NCBI GenBank assembly: GCA_015345905.1
Contig: JADDTR010000012.1
Coordinates: forward strand, 504,578 to 568,577
Origin: Aotearoamyces nothofagi
Lineage: Eukaryota > Ascomycota > Leotiomycetes > Leotiales > Tympanidaceae
Direction: 5' to 3'
Length of the DNA stretch: 64,000 bases
The notes beneath the pieces are model-generated. The model was not told the origin of the DNA, made no database searches, and saw nothing but the letters and a program-made list of their open reading frames with translations. How positions within the stretch are numbered: the first letter of the stretch is position 1; every line of letters starts with the position of its first letter. Of the stretch, positions 12,926 to 22,970 are shown piece by piece. The position numbers and the translations under genes were made by a program.

Positions 12926-14156
12926 CTGTTTACACATGATCCATTGGGCCATAAACCATCTTCAGTATGTGCTAAGTGAAAAAGATCTCTGAAACATCAC
13001 ATCTCTTTTGTGATAAGTTGATAACCTCGGGAATTCTAGAGTCTCAAGTACGTTCGACAGACTCGGAAATATTATATCAGACATTACAGCTTTATACATT
13101 AGAACTTTGAGATTGTTCTATATAATATTAATAATGGTAGTAGGTTTTGTTGTGCCAAGACTGAGCCAGCATTACTGCATTACTGCAGCAGCAGTGAGAG
13201 CGTCCACAAGTGCAATGGTATCTGGTGTTTACAACATCAAAAAATAGCAGGCAGGATTAAATTGAGCATCTAGGGGAGACAGAGATATATCTTAACGAAC
13301 TATAATGCCAATTCTCAATAATCTTTGAGAAACTAATGATATCTGTAAGCTCCTAATAGGGCCCAAGGACAATTCTACCAGACACAACTTATATTCGCCC
13401 AAGCTAATACCGGCATCGCATTACGGATTTCTCAATATATATATTGGGAGAACCTTTTCATTTAGTACTTGTACCTCTAGGCTGTTTTGCATGAGAAGGA
13501 AGCCTCGGATAAATAGGTAGCTCCGGCCCCCGCAACTATTCTCGAACTAGATTGAAAGGTGGGAAGGGACCGCTTGTTTTCCAGAGACCGACCAGAGCGG
13601 GTCTGCGGCCCAGTTGAGAAAAAAACTGGCTTTTGGACAGGTTGGCGGGTAGGGAACCCTGCTATCAGAAGTATACAGTATCATACGACGCAGCAAGAGG
13701 TAATCTAAGGGAGGGGTTATCGACAACCATGTCGCATCTCACATGCCGAGATAAGGTATGGGATAGGTACGAGGACGAGTACCTGCCACTTCTGTCGTCT
13801 CGTATAGGTACAGTGTGCTATCAGATTGACTAGGGCGGGATACCTAACTAAGGTAAGGTGGGCCGAGGGCTAATAGCGATGTTAAGTCGTCTCTTTCACT
13901 ATGGGATTGTCTAGGTAAAGTCGATGATAGCGTGCTTGCTAGATCGCGCCGATAGAGATAGCCTGAGTTGCTTTGCGCTTTCATCAATTCCCTCTTTGAT
14001 TCGTCAAAAGCGCGTTTACTTTCGTTGTTGTAGCTTACGAGGTCACGAAGTCGTGGAGATACTGCGCTGCAATCTGAGGTGAGACTCGTGTGGAAGAGAC
14101 GTTTCTGGGAGACATTATCGGCGACCCTGGCAATCCACTTCTATAAGTTTCCAATC
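12926..14156. other. intergenic region, DUF7719-like / DUF5672 genes
   Basis: This is 1.2 kb of AT-rich sequence with no supported gene. The 66-codon frame at 13633-13833 has no motif and no family resemblance. The stretch around 13735-13860 carries several short GGTA/TACC-type words (AGGTACGAGGACGAGTACCT). The last few hundred bases are the likely promoter of the next gene. Confidence 0.4.
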
Positions 14157-15050
14157 ATGCTTGCCTATAGATATCAATTATCCTTCCTCGCTGTCCTCTC
14201 ACTCGTCACTATCTACACCTGGTGGACATGGTTCCCATTTACAGATCCGACACGCTTCATTCCATCCTTCCACGACATACCTCCAGCCCCCAAAACCTGT
14301 ACAGCAGATAGCACGCGGGTCGCCACGTTATTCGAGAGTCGCTCGATAGACAAGCTGATACCGCTAATCCTCCACTTCTCAGCAGTGCTGGGTCCGGAAT
14401 GGCCGATTGTCATCTTCACGCCGCAGGGGAACGAGACGGATATATCGCACTCAGCCGCCTTCCAGCGCTCAATAGACGAGTGCCGCATCATTCTGAAGAA
14501 ACTCCCCGAATCCCCGAATCTCGCCAACCATGAATCTGTCTCGAAATTCATGACGGAGCCGTGGCTTTGGGAGAACCTAGCGCCTGCAGAGCATGTGCTT
14601 GTTTTCCAAGCCGACAGCGTCTTGTGCGCAAAGTCGACACAGAAGGTTGATGATTTCCTTGAATATGATTTTGTTGGCGCGTGGATTACACCGCTCCATG
14701 GTAAAGGATACAATGGCGGCCTCTCGTTGAGGAATAGGACAATGGCTTTGGAGATCGCGAGGACAGGCAATTGGGAGGAGGAATTGAGAGGACATAGAGC
14801 GCATGCTGCGGCTACGCAAGATGAAGATTATGTGATACCTGGCGAGTTCGAGGATCAATGGTTTTATAATAAGATGGTGGAGCTGCCGGCGCCAGGTGCG
14901 CGCCTGCCTAGCCAAGAGGTGGCTGGAAGTTTCAGTGTAGAAACGGTATACCATGAGAAGCCAGTGGGGTATCACCAGGTGGCGAGGTGGCAGAAGGCAC
15001 ATTTAGCAGATGTAGAAGCTTGGTGTCCTGAGATTAGGCTATGTTCATAG
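14157..15050 (+). CDS. DUF5672 type II membrane protein, glycosyltransferase-like
   Basis: A single exon of 297 aa. The start is the ATG giving MLAYRYQLSF; an in-frame GTG 78 bp upstream is less likely. Residues about 7-27 form a signal anchor (FLAVLSLVTIYTWWTWF) after a short basic N-terminus, so the catalytic-like domain should face the Golgi/ER lumen. The DUF5672 core is recognisable: VATLFESRSIDKLIPLI, then HVLVFQADSVLC, FLEYDFVGAWI and GYNGGLSLRNR, and a late EDQWFYNKM. This layout resembles nucleotide-sugar transferases (an acidic QADS position in place of DXD), but the substrate is unknown. It is convergent with the Zn2Cys6 gene downstream (170 bp apart). Confidence 0.82.
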   Translation: MLAYRYQLSFLAVLSLVTIYTWWTWFPFTDPTRFIPSFHDIPPAPKTCTADSTRVATLFESRSIDKLIPLILHFSAVLGPEWPIVIFTPQGNETDISHSAAFQRSIDECRIILKKLPESPNLANHESVSKFMTEPWLWENLAPAEHVLVFQADSVLCAKSTQKVDDFLEYDFVGAWITPLHGKGYNGGLSLRNRTMALEIARTGNWEEELRGHRAHAAATQDEDYVIPGEFEDQWFYNKMVELPAPGARLPSQEVAGSFSVETVYHEKPVGYHQVARWQKAHLADVEAWCPEIRLCS

Positions 15051-15220
15051 AATATTAATGAATTGCAAAGTCTTTTGCGATCATGCAGTGTTAGGATACA
15101 CCAACTTGACACTGCATATTATCATCTGATGGTATATTTGAGCTGAATATAGGAGGAGGGGAAGAGTGACAGGACACTCCAATATAGCTGCGAGCTGTGT
15201 CTGGAGCAGGATCTTGAATA

Positions 15221-17645
15221 TCAAAGATTTCCAGTATTCCACCAATTTTCAACACTACCTATTAATTGCCCATCCCGTTGATTGAAAAAGCTTTCTGCAA
15301 GGACAGCGAGCTCGTCATTCGAATATGCAAATTCATTCCCCTCCTCTATTCCGGGCTCAGACAACCCTCTTATCGAGGTGGACGCCGACCCATTTAAACT
15401 TACATCTATATTATTCGGCGTATGTTTAATGTGCTCCTGTGGAGTTAGATTAGTAACACTTGCAGAATCCACTCGTGTGGGTTCGGGGAGAGCTGAAGTG
15501 TTGCACACTTCAGTCATCCTACTTGTTTGCCCATGGGACAACGAAGCACCAAACAGTGGACTGCTAGATGAGGCACCACCGACGGAGGAATATTCAAGTA
15601 CTTCCCAGAAGCGGCCAAGATCAATGAGTAGTTCACGATTTGGTGTCTGAGGTGTCCTGCTCGTTTGATAGGTTGCCGAGACAGTGTCTTCTAATTGTTG
15701 TAGTTTATTTGCCTGTAAAATGGTTAGTTGACAATTATAATTGGATAGTGACACTTGGAAAACCTACAATCTGTGCAACATGTGGCCACTGCTTGCCCAA
15801 ATCCTGTATAAATATCAAACATTTCGTGAAATAGGACTTCTTTTCCTGGCGGATCGTACCGTCTTCCTTGAAGCTTTCCTGCAGATATATAGTGGCTACT
15901 ATTGCGGCACAGTGTGCTATGAAAGGATCGGAGACTATAAATTGTTTGGCATTGAGCATGTCAATGTAGTGAATTATCCAGCTGGCATGTTGTGATATGA
16001 GGTCAGACGTGTGCTGGAGGAAAATCTCAGGGATGGCCGTTTTAAAAGTTTTCAGTCTTAGAGAAAGGAGTAGTGGGTGGTTGAGAAGACAGAGGTTTGT
16101 GTGGTAAAGAAATTGGACAAGTAACCAAGGTCCCCAGTAGTCTCTATTTTCGTGCAGCTCTTCGGATGTTCTATTAGGAAATCCGGCGGGCTTAAACCGA
16201 TGAACAGAAGGCATTCGAGCCTCAAAGTCCATCTGCTGAGCCATTATAGTTGCATATTCTGACTGGGGAGACCATGGCGGGAATTTACTTGGGTTGCCAC
16301 GGCGCCGTCCATATTTTGTCGTCTTAAACCAAACTTTACTCAGCTCTATCGCTACTTCAATTATTCCACCATGGCTTGAATCGCTCCTAAATTCGTTTCC
16401 GTCGGATGGAGAGACTGAGCGTACAATGTACAAACTCGAACCAGGCGGCTTGGCCGCGCTACCAGGGTACCGTGGAAGGTTTTCTTCACCAGAAAAGTCC
16501 ATGATACTGAAATCGGCCCCGTGAAGACGCTTGATGAGGAATATACTCCAGAAACAACGTCTCCTTTCCTCCCGCATAGCAGCTGGAAAAGAACCATGGA
16601 TCTCAGATGCGAGACCGGCACAATGAGCCAAGTCAGTAGCTAAGCTGCTATGGATATGTGCGCGGTGGGTATCTCCATCTTGTACACAGTCAATAACAAG
16701 AGCATAGTAGCACGTCATGGATGATAGTACATACTGGTGAAGTCTACAAGACTCACGAGACACAGTGACTGTATCGTTGAGAGTTCTACAGGCCCATGAG
16801 TTACTCTTTCCATAACCAGTAATCTAGCTGCTTCAGCCCATCCCTTGACAATTCCAGCTATATTGGTGCCAAATATTGGGTTGTTGGAAAACCGTGCCGT
16901 CAAAGCAAGTATGGACAACAGAACCTCTGGGTCTCGGCTAGAAAGAGAACCAATAAAGGTATCTCTATTGAATAGAGGAAGTGGCTGACAATCACAGTAA
17001 AGAAGAAATAATTCTGCAGAATCAAGAACTAATTCCCATGGTGGAAGTGAGCTTTTAGCCATATTAGATAGGCCCGTTCATTAATATATAGAAGATTGTT
17101 ACCTTGTTGAGAGCCGTCTAGGCCTCTCTACGTGCAATGGTGGGGGCATTGGTTGTGAAACTTCTGTTGGAGCAGGTGTGTTGGCAGTGCTGCCATTTTG
17201 TTTCCTTGGCTTCGGGTCAGCCTTTGCAAATGACCTATGGTAGTTGGATAAAAGACCTCACTACTTCAAGCACTTCTACCATCGTAGCTTCTAGCATACG
17301 AATTCTATCCTCCTAGACCACATCACCATTAGTAAGGCACTATACCTCCATCTCACCTATTTACCCACATACCACGCGGTTCCGGGGAGTTTCAATCTCT
17401 GGAGTTGCTTCCTCATTGTTAACCGCATTGTTGCTTGCGTTGTATCCATCTGCATATACGCAAGCCTGGCTTAAACGTGCACAATAAGAGCAGCTCGGTT
17501 TCTCTCCTAGGCATCTTGTCTTCTTGCGGCTGTAATTTTGAGATTGAGCAAGGCCGTGGTAAACGGCTAGGATCGCTGAGGTATAAGCTTACCGGCAATT
17601 TTCGCAGGCCTGTCGTGCTCGTTTAGTTGGACGTTGAGCAGACAT
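15221..17645 (-). CDS. Zn2Cys6 fungal-specific transcription factor
   Basis: Exons 17645-17593, 17529-17373, 17312-17262, 17221-17103, 17051-16735, 16678-15768 and 15712-15221 give 699 aa. Phases agree at all six junctions; the third intron (17222-17261, 40 bp) is the least certain. The N-terminus holds a complete binuclear zinc cluster, C14-x2-C17-x6-C24-x6-C31-x2-C34-x6-C41, preceded by basic residues (PTKRARQ) and followed by a short coiled-coil-like segment (RIRMLEATMVEVLE). The middle (about residues 110-420) is a fungal transcription-factor homology region, with LFNRDTFIGSL, STIQSLCLVSLVDFT, THRAHIHSSLATDLAHC and EERRRCFWSIFLI. The C-terminal 160 residues are acidic/Ser-rich, a possible activation domain. 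It presumably binds DNA in the nucleus; no target or adjacent pathway genes suggest which process it controls. Confidence 0.88.
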
Positions 17646-19027
17646 GGTGGCTGACTACTATCCTCTAAAAACAGTGCTTTATCACCAGCAGCATTGTTGA
17701 TATGGACTACATGGCACTTGTTACGAAGCCATCAAACTGTAAATGCGATGAGGATGAGCGTGCATGTGTCCCGCAGTCCAGCCATTTAAAGGATGCACGG
17801 AAATACTTTGCCCAGGCACCGCTTATCATGTATCCGGTGTATCCTTGTATCCTTGTATCCTTGCACGAGGTGAGAGTCGATTTACTTTGTCGGGCCGCCT
17901 GATTTTCCGAGGGTGGTAACGCCTACGATAACTTGTAACTTGACATGTCAGCTACCACATGCACCTGCAAGTGACGGCCATCGTGATCTCACTTATGCAC
18001 TCTTCTGCATAGTACATTAATGATGATTGAGCAGACAGAAGTAGAACTACCCAAGTAATTGGAGAATGAAAGCAAGTCTTTTTCCCTTAGAGGTATGCTC
18101 TCCTCTCTGAATATATGTGATAGGAATTCTAACCGTAGACTTAGATCATGACAAACCTTCCAGCGTCCGAACAGGCCTTGGAACTGGGGTCCCCGGAAGT
18201 TACCATACCCCTTTCAGCTCTCGAAGAATCGCGATCCAACAGAACATCCAACGAGGCCTACATATTTGTCCAAGGAAAATTCCCATCTTGGGTTGAATGC
18301 TATAAACGAAGATCTTGTATACACGATCCTCTCCGCCGGTCCTTCCTTCAGTCCCAATCGTGGCCTGCGAAACCGACCTACATACAACACCCAAAGCGAG
18401 CAGCCTCGTTTCAAGGAATTAAGTAACGCCGCTCCAAATACTAATTTACCTACTGATAGCGATTTAGACAACGAATACAGTTGGCTAGTAAGCTCTATCG
18501 ATGCCTCTACCGTTGACGAATCTGTAGTTTTTTGTGATTTTCGACTGGGAGGGAACATCTTCTGTCATTCTTCGATGACGTTCCGGAGTTGAATTAGTCC
18601 AGACGGGAATCAAGATGTTGGGATATACATAGGAAGTAAAAGTTGTCAGATAGATGTATTATTACTGGGTATGATATGGGTTAGGCTCAAAACCCCCTCT
18701 AAGGATAATCGTCTCATTTTCCTATCAATAACGAACATATGTTTTAGCTCACTAAATATGTAAAACTATCCACTAAGCACATTTTATTGGAAAGATGCTT
18801 GAGAGAGGATTGAGTAATTCAATCAGCTAACTTAAAACTCATTGGAGAAGTGTATTCCATGTCGTACTACCCGTAATACCATGCAAGTACCCTATCTGCA
18901 TTATACGCCGTAAATCCTAACCCATAAACAGCCAACACCATTATCCATGCGAAGGGTTCATGTACCATGTGCAATATGTCTTTCAAAGCTCAACGCTTCT
19001 TTTATGCCAAGTTGAACTAGAAGTCCA
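17646..19027. other. intergenic region, Zn2Cys6 gene / UBC8
   Basis: This holds the promoter of the Zn2Cys6 gene, the weak candidate locus at 18148-18592 and the 3' flank of UBC8. Around 17840-17865 there is a short direct repeat (TATCCTTG three times). Nothing else is supported. Confidence 0.4.
18148..18592 (+). CDS. possible small unrecognised gene with an apparent frame change
   Basis: Two overlapping plus-strand frames (18148-18426 and 18266-18592) look protein-like in different halves. The first opens MTNLPASEQALELGSPE and is convincing up to about residue 45. The second is convincing from LGLNAINEDLVYTILSAG to its stop at 18592, with an acidic, Ser/Thr-rich composition. A one-base frame change near 18280-18300 would join them. 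I found no intron with acceptable signals there, so this may be a decayed gene, a sequencing indel, or chance. I do not recognise the family. It lies alone between the Zn2Cys6 regulator and UBC8. Confidence 0.22.
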
Positions 19028-20071
19028 TTAGAGTTCCTCCATTTGTCCTGCTGCCTGAGTTTCTTCGTCGTCGTCATCATCGTCGGCAAAAGACCCGACT
19101 GAGCTCATGTCATCGTCCTCGTCAGTCTCAGTTCCAGCTTCATCTGCTGCATCTTTGGTAGCATACTTTGAGACATATTCTTGGTTACTTGGTTAGCTTT
19201 GAATGCTTGGAAGTAACAGTATATGCCTTACCCTTCACCTTTGCCTCGTAGCTTTTAGGCTCTCTCATAAGGAGTGCAGCAGCTTCTCCGTTCAAGGGAT
19301 CTGTCGGGTTTGGATAACGAAGGAGTTGGGGGAGGAAAACTTCGAAGATGTTGATCATGTCGAACATAGGAGACCAAGTCTGGTTAATGACATCGAGGCA
19401 GACGGATCCAGATCTGCTAATTATCAGCTTGTGTTGGTTTGAACGGATAAATCTGCTCACAGCTCATCGATGTTTGGATGGAAGATACGATTGACGAAAC
19501 CAATACTCGGGCTCTTATAAGGATACTGGTCTGGAAGCTCGACGTGAATTTTCCAAAGGCCTCCTTGGAAAGGTGCTAAAACCCCCGTCAACTTTATGTA
19601 CGCTTAGTATAACAATGTCTTGCTACCTACTCTCTTCAGGTCCCTTGAATCGGACGTAGAACTCTTGCCTAAAACAAATATGTAAGTCGATGATCGGAAT
19701 GTTCAAGTGGAGTGGCAAACACACACTGTAGTATGTTAGCTGGGGCCACGGGTATAGAATTATACGAAGTATAGGGCATACGTACTATTGTCATTCACCA
19801 AAGTGACCTCGTAGTCGCTCATGAGCCTGCTTCAATATTAGTACATGTCCTGTGTAGGCCCGAAGCGCACTGTGCAAGGTTTCGTACATCCTGTCCAGAG
19901 TTAGCATACAACCATAAAGACAGATCAACCTGCAAGTATGTCTCTGGAATGAATAGCTTACTTCATGACCTATAAATCGCACAATTGTTAGTAAAGCTGT
20001 TCGAGGGGAGTCGGATACTCATCTATCCCAGGACTTACATCCGTCTCGATCCTCCGCCTTGGACTACTCAT
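19028..20071 (-). CDS. ubc8: ubiquitin-conjugating enzyme E2, Ubc8/UBE2H type, with microexons
   Basis: Nine exons: 20071-20039, 19969-19962 (8 nt), 19890-19888 (3 nt), 19826-19786, 19725 (1 nt), 19668-19631, 19575-19461, 19413-19232 and 19179-19028, giving 190 aa. The protein begins [19 protein letters not shown] and carries [19 protein letters not shown] and the active-site [13 protein letters not shown] (Cys85, the same position as in yeast Ubc8). An acidic Asp/Glu tail ends it, as expected for this E2 class. It charges ubiquitin; yeast Ubc8 drives catabolite degradation of gluconeogenic enzymes with the GID ligase. Only the 3-nt and 1-nt exons recover the conserved KMLMSD and NDNMQEFYV segments. 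Every intron (47-71 bp) has its own GT/AG ends and most have a clear branch site. It is divergent from panB. Confidence 0.93.
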
Positions 20072-20956
20072 CTTGCCAACTGCTTCTCGCTCGTCCCTGG
20101 TATTCTCTGTTGCGCTGGCGGGTCTCGTCTCACAGATCTAGTGCCTGAATTTGATTTGAAGGTTATATATGAAGTTGGTAGTGCTTTCCTGTAAAGTCTC
20201 GTTGTTGCTTTGTCGTGTGAGGTAATTTGTCGAGTGGGGAGATTAACCTGTCACTGAAAGGTTACGATAAGGTTGATCCGGCATATACCGAAAGCTTCCG
20301 TAATAAGGAATGAGCGAATATGATTGGGAAGTCACACTTGATATTTGAGTTCTTCGAGTTAATAAGGTAATATTTCACATAAACTGGGACTTCCGGATGC
20401 GTACGGCGTCGAAACGCCGTTCAACTGTGACTCCGAGCAGTCGCCGGTCAGGCACACCGTCATAGGTCATTGACGACATCAGCTGGATAAGACACCTCCT
20501 GAAGTGGTATAGTCCCATATTTCGGAAGGCACTTTATTTGTTTGATCAAGGGGATAAAGAGCGAAACTTGGGGTGTTTCCCGATCAACTCCAGCGACTTG
20601 TTTTGCATTATGCTACAGAAGTGAGAAATATAATAGAGGTGCAAATGGTCTGAAAGTCAATATGAGAAATGGCCCAAGATATTTTCCCTGGAATGAAAGA
20701 GGAAGAGGGTTTGCTCGTACCTGAAAGGTCCAGTGACCAGTGACCCCCCTGCCAGCTAGCCTCGGTATGGCGGGGATCTTTAAAGTCACCAAAATCCACA
20801 ACCGACTCAGATGTGCGCGGCACTCTTCATCACGACTTCCATAAATGGGAAATCTCTGCGCAGAACAATGGCTTATTCTGTTTTGAAATCGCATTCGAAT
20901 GTTCCGCTGGTTGCACAATTAGCCACTGTGGGAGTTAACTACGTCTGTTCTAAGCA
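20072..20956. promoter_or_regulatory. divergent intergenic region, UBC8 / panB
   Basis: 885 bp separate the two start codons. Open frames here are short and without motifs. Both promoters must lie inside. No specific binding site could be assigned. Confidence 0.4.
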
Positions 20957-22028
20957 ATGTCACGCCCTGTCATGAGCTCTCGTGCTCTTCGCATCGCATT
21001 CTCACCATCAACAAAAACCGCCTCATTCGCAGCTCGACCCCTCCTTCTAAAATCCCATAGCCGGCAGAGCTCCCACTCACCTATGGGTGTTCCCTCAACG
21101 CGAAAGAAAGTCACCATCAACACATTACGGTCAATGCACCTAAAAGGAGATCCTATAAGTGTAATCACGGCGCATGACTTTCCAAGTGGACATGTTGCCG
21201 ATGCTGCAGGCATGGACATGGTATTGGTTGGCGATAGTTTAGCCATGGTAGCATTGGGTATGGAAGATACCAGCGAGGTTCTCATGGAGGAAATGCTCCT
21301 TCACTGTCGCTCAGTTTCTAGGGCTACAAAAGCTGCATTTACTGTAAGAGGCCGAACAGCGACCCATAATGATATTCTTGCTAACATATGCCTATAAGGT
21401 CGGTGATCTGCCTATGGGATCTTATGAGATATCTCCCGACCAAGCCCTCCAATCTGCTATAAGATTTATTAAAGAAGGGCGGGTCCAGAGTATCAAGTTA
21501 GAAGGAGGCGCGGAGATGGCTCCTACGATCAAGAAGATTACGACAGCAGGCATACCAGTTCTTGGTCATATCGGTCTCACGCCTCAACGGCAGAATGCGC
21601 TTGGTGGGTTCCGTGTGCAGGGGAAAACCGCTGCTGCGGCTGTCAAGGTACTCCAAGACGGCCTTGCTCTTCAAGAAGCTGGGTGCTTCGCCGTCGTCTT
21701 GGAAGCTGTTCCTGCCGAAGTCGCGACCCTCATAACACAAAGACTCTCTATCCCGACCATCGGTATAGGCGCAGGAAATGGATGTTCGGGACAAGTCCTT
21801 GTACAAGTGGACATGAGCGGCAATTTCCCTCCAGGCCGATTCCTACCCAAATTCGTCAAGCAATATGGAAATGTATGGGCAGAAAGCTTGAACGCTATCC
21901 AGACCTACAAGTCGGAAGTCAAGACCCGCGCATATCCCGCTTCAGAGCATACCTATCCAATCCCACCGGACGAGCTGGCGCAATTCAAGAAAATCCTCGA
22001 TGCGACCGGGGCCAAAAATACCGAATAA
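20957..22028 (+). CDS. panB: 3-methyl-2-oxobutanoate hydroxymethyltransferase (ketopantoate hydroxymethyltransferase)
   Basis: Exons 20957-21343 and 21399-22028 (55-bp intron, phase 0) give 338 aa. It transfers a hydroxymethyl group from methylene-tetrahydrofolate to alpha-ketoisovalerate, the first committed step to pantothenate and CoA. The first 45 residues are rich in Arg/Ser/Ala with few acids (MSSRALRIAFSPSTKTASF), a likely mitochondrial presequence. The fold's signatures follow: SVITAHDFPSGHVADAAGMD, VLVGDSLAMVALG, SIKLEGG, GHIGLTPQ, VLEAVP and TIGIGAGN. The Asp of VGDS and the Glu of KLEGG/LEAVP match the metal and catalytic positions. Length is normal for fungal PanB/Ecm31. The only other CoA-related sequence in the window is the degenerate PPCDC-like gene at 37.5-39.5 kb. 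Confidence 0.95.
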
Positions 22029-22160
22029 GTAAATACTCAATTTTTTAAGGCGTTTGGGTTCTTATTGTTGATAGATCTTGGCGTCTTTGGTTTTAGAAGA
22101 GGTGGCAAGAGCATAGCGATAGCAAATACCATACGAATACCCCAAAAGTCAAGCCCCTTC

Positions 22161-22747
22161 TCATCCAAATGCTGGTGTCATTGAGTAAGCTACTACGAGT
22201 TGATCGTCGGCTTGGTTTCGAAAGCACTATAATATAATTATCAATAAACATCGCAATACTAGCTAATGTTTTCTGGAGCCAACTCACCCTGTGTAAATTT
22301 CCTACAATTTCATCTAGGGCTGGCGCAAACGTAGAATTGACATATAAAAAGACACTATCCGTAGGTCCACACCTAAGTACCCGCCGTAGATAGGCTACAA
22401 CAGCCTCGAAACGCTGCGTGGCGGTGATTTTGCAGATTTGCTGGCGCAGAATGGGAGCAGATCCGACAGCTTTGAACCGTACCGTTACTGTAGAAGCAAT
22501 AGTGCGTTAGCCATATTCTCGGCGGCAAGCGTGCTAAGAAAACAGAGGTAAGGACGTGGAGCATGTGATCTGTCCTACCTTTCTCTTTCTCGAATTTGCC
22601 GGCCGCTTCAAGTGCGGCGTGAGCATCGCGGGGAAGAGAAGTAAGCACGACAGATGCGGTCATTGTGAGTGGAAGGTCTGCCTCGTGGTCATCGTCTGGA
22701 ATGGGTGCTGCTTCCGCAGCGCGGCTTTGAAGTGCTGAATTCGACAT
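22161..22747 (-). CDS. atg12: ubiquitin-like autophagy protein 12 (Atg12)
   Basis: Exons 22747-22579, 22487-22288 and 22226-22161 (introns 91 and 61 bp) give 144 aa. The N-terminal 55 residues are acidic and disordered ([13 protein letters not shown]). The beta-grasp domain then runs [50 protein letters not shown] and [11 protein letters not shown]. The protein ends exactly at the conserved C-terminal Gly that is activated by Atg7/Atg10 and conjugated to Atg5; no processing is needed, as is usual for Atg12. The conjugate with Atg16 acts as the E3 for Atg8 lipidation. The gene converges closely with panB (132 bp). This is the second autophagy-core gene of the window. Confidence 0.94.
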
Positions 22748-22970
22748 TATATAACTGGGTTAAAGAGCATGTTCCCGCGTGTCGTGAGTTGCTTGTGATG
22801 GATTTAAGAAGGGCAAGCCTCGCGCGAGGCTGAGATCGCCTACTAAAGTGCAAGGCGGCGAAATTGTGATAGTGTCAAATCTTATTTACATTATGCTACT
22901 AAGATTTAAAATTGTCCCACCTAGGAGTTTACACAAGAAAAGTACATATGTATTACAGGCGCAGTTGTAT

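Noticed and set aside
15221-17645. Possible secondary-metabolite cluster around the Zn2Cys6 regulator
   Set aside because: Neighbouring genes are housekeeping; no synthase, oxidase or transporter is present.
19791-19982. 63-codon minus-strand open frame inside UBC8
   Set aside because: It reads through two UBC8 introns in the wrong frame; the spliced microexon model explains the conserved residues.
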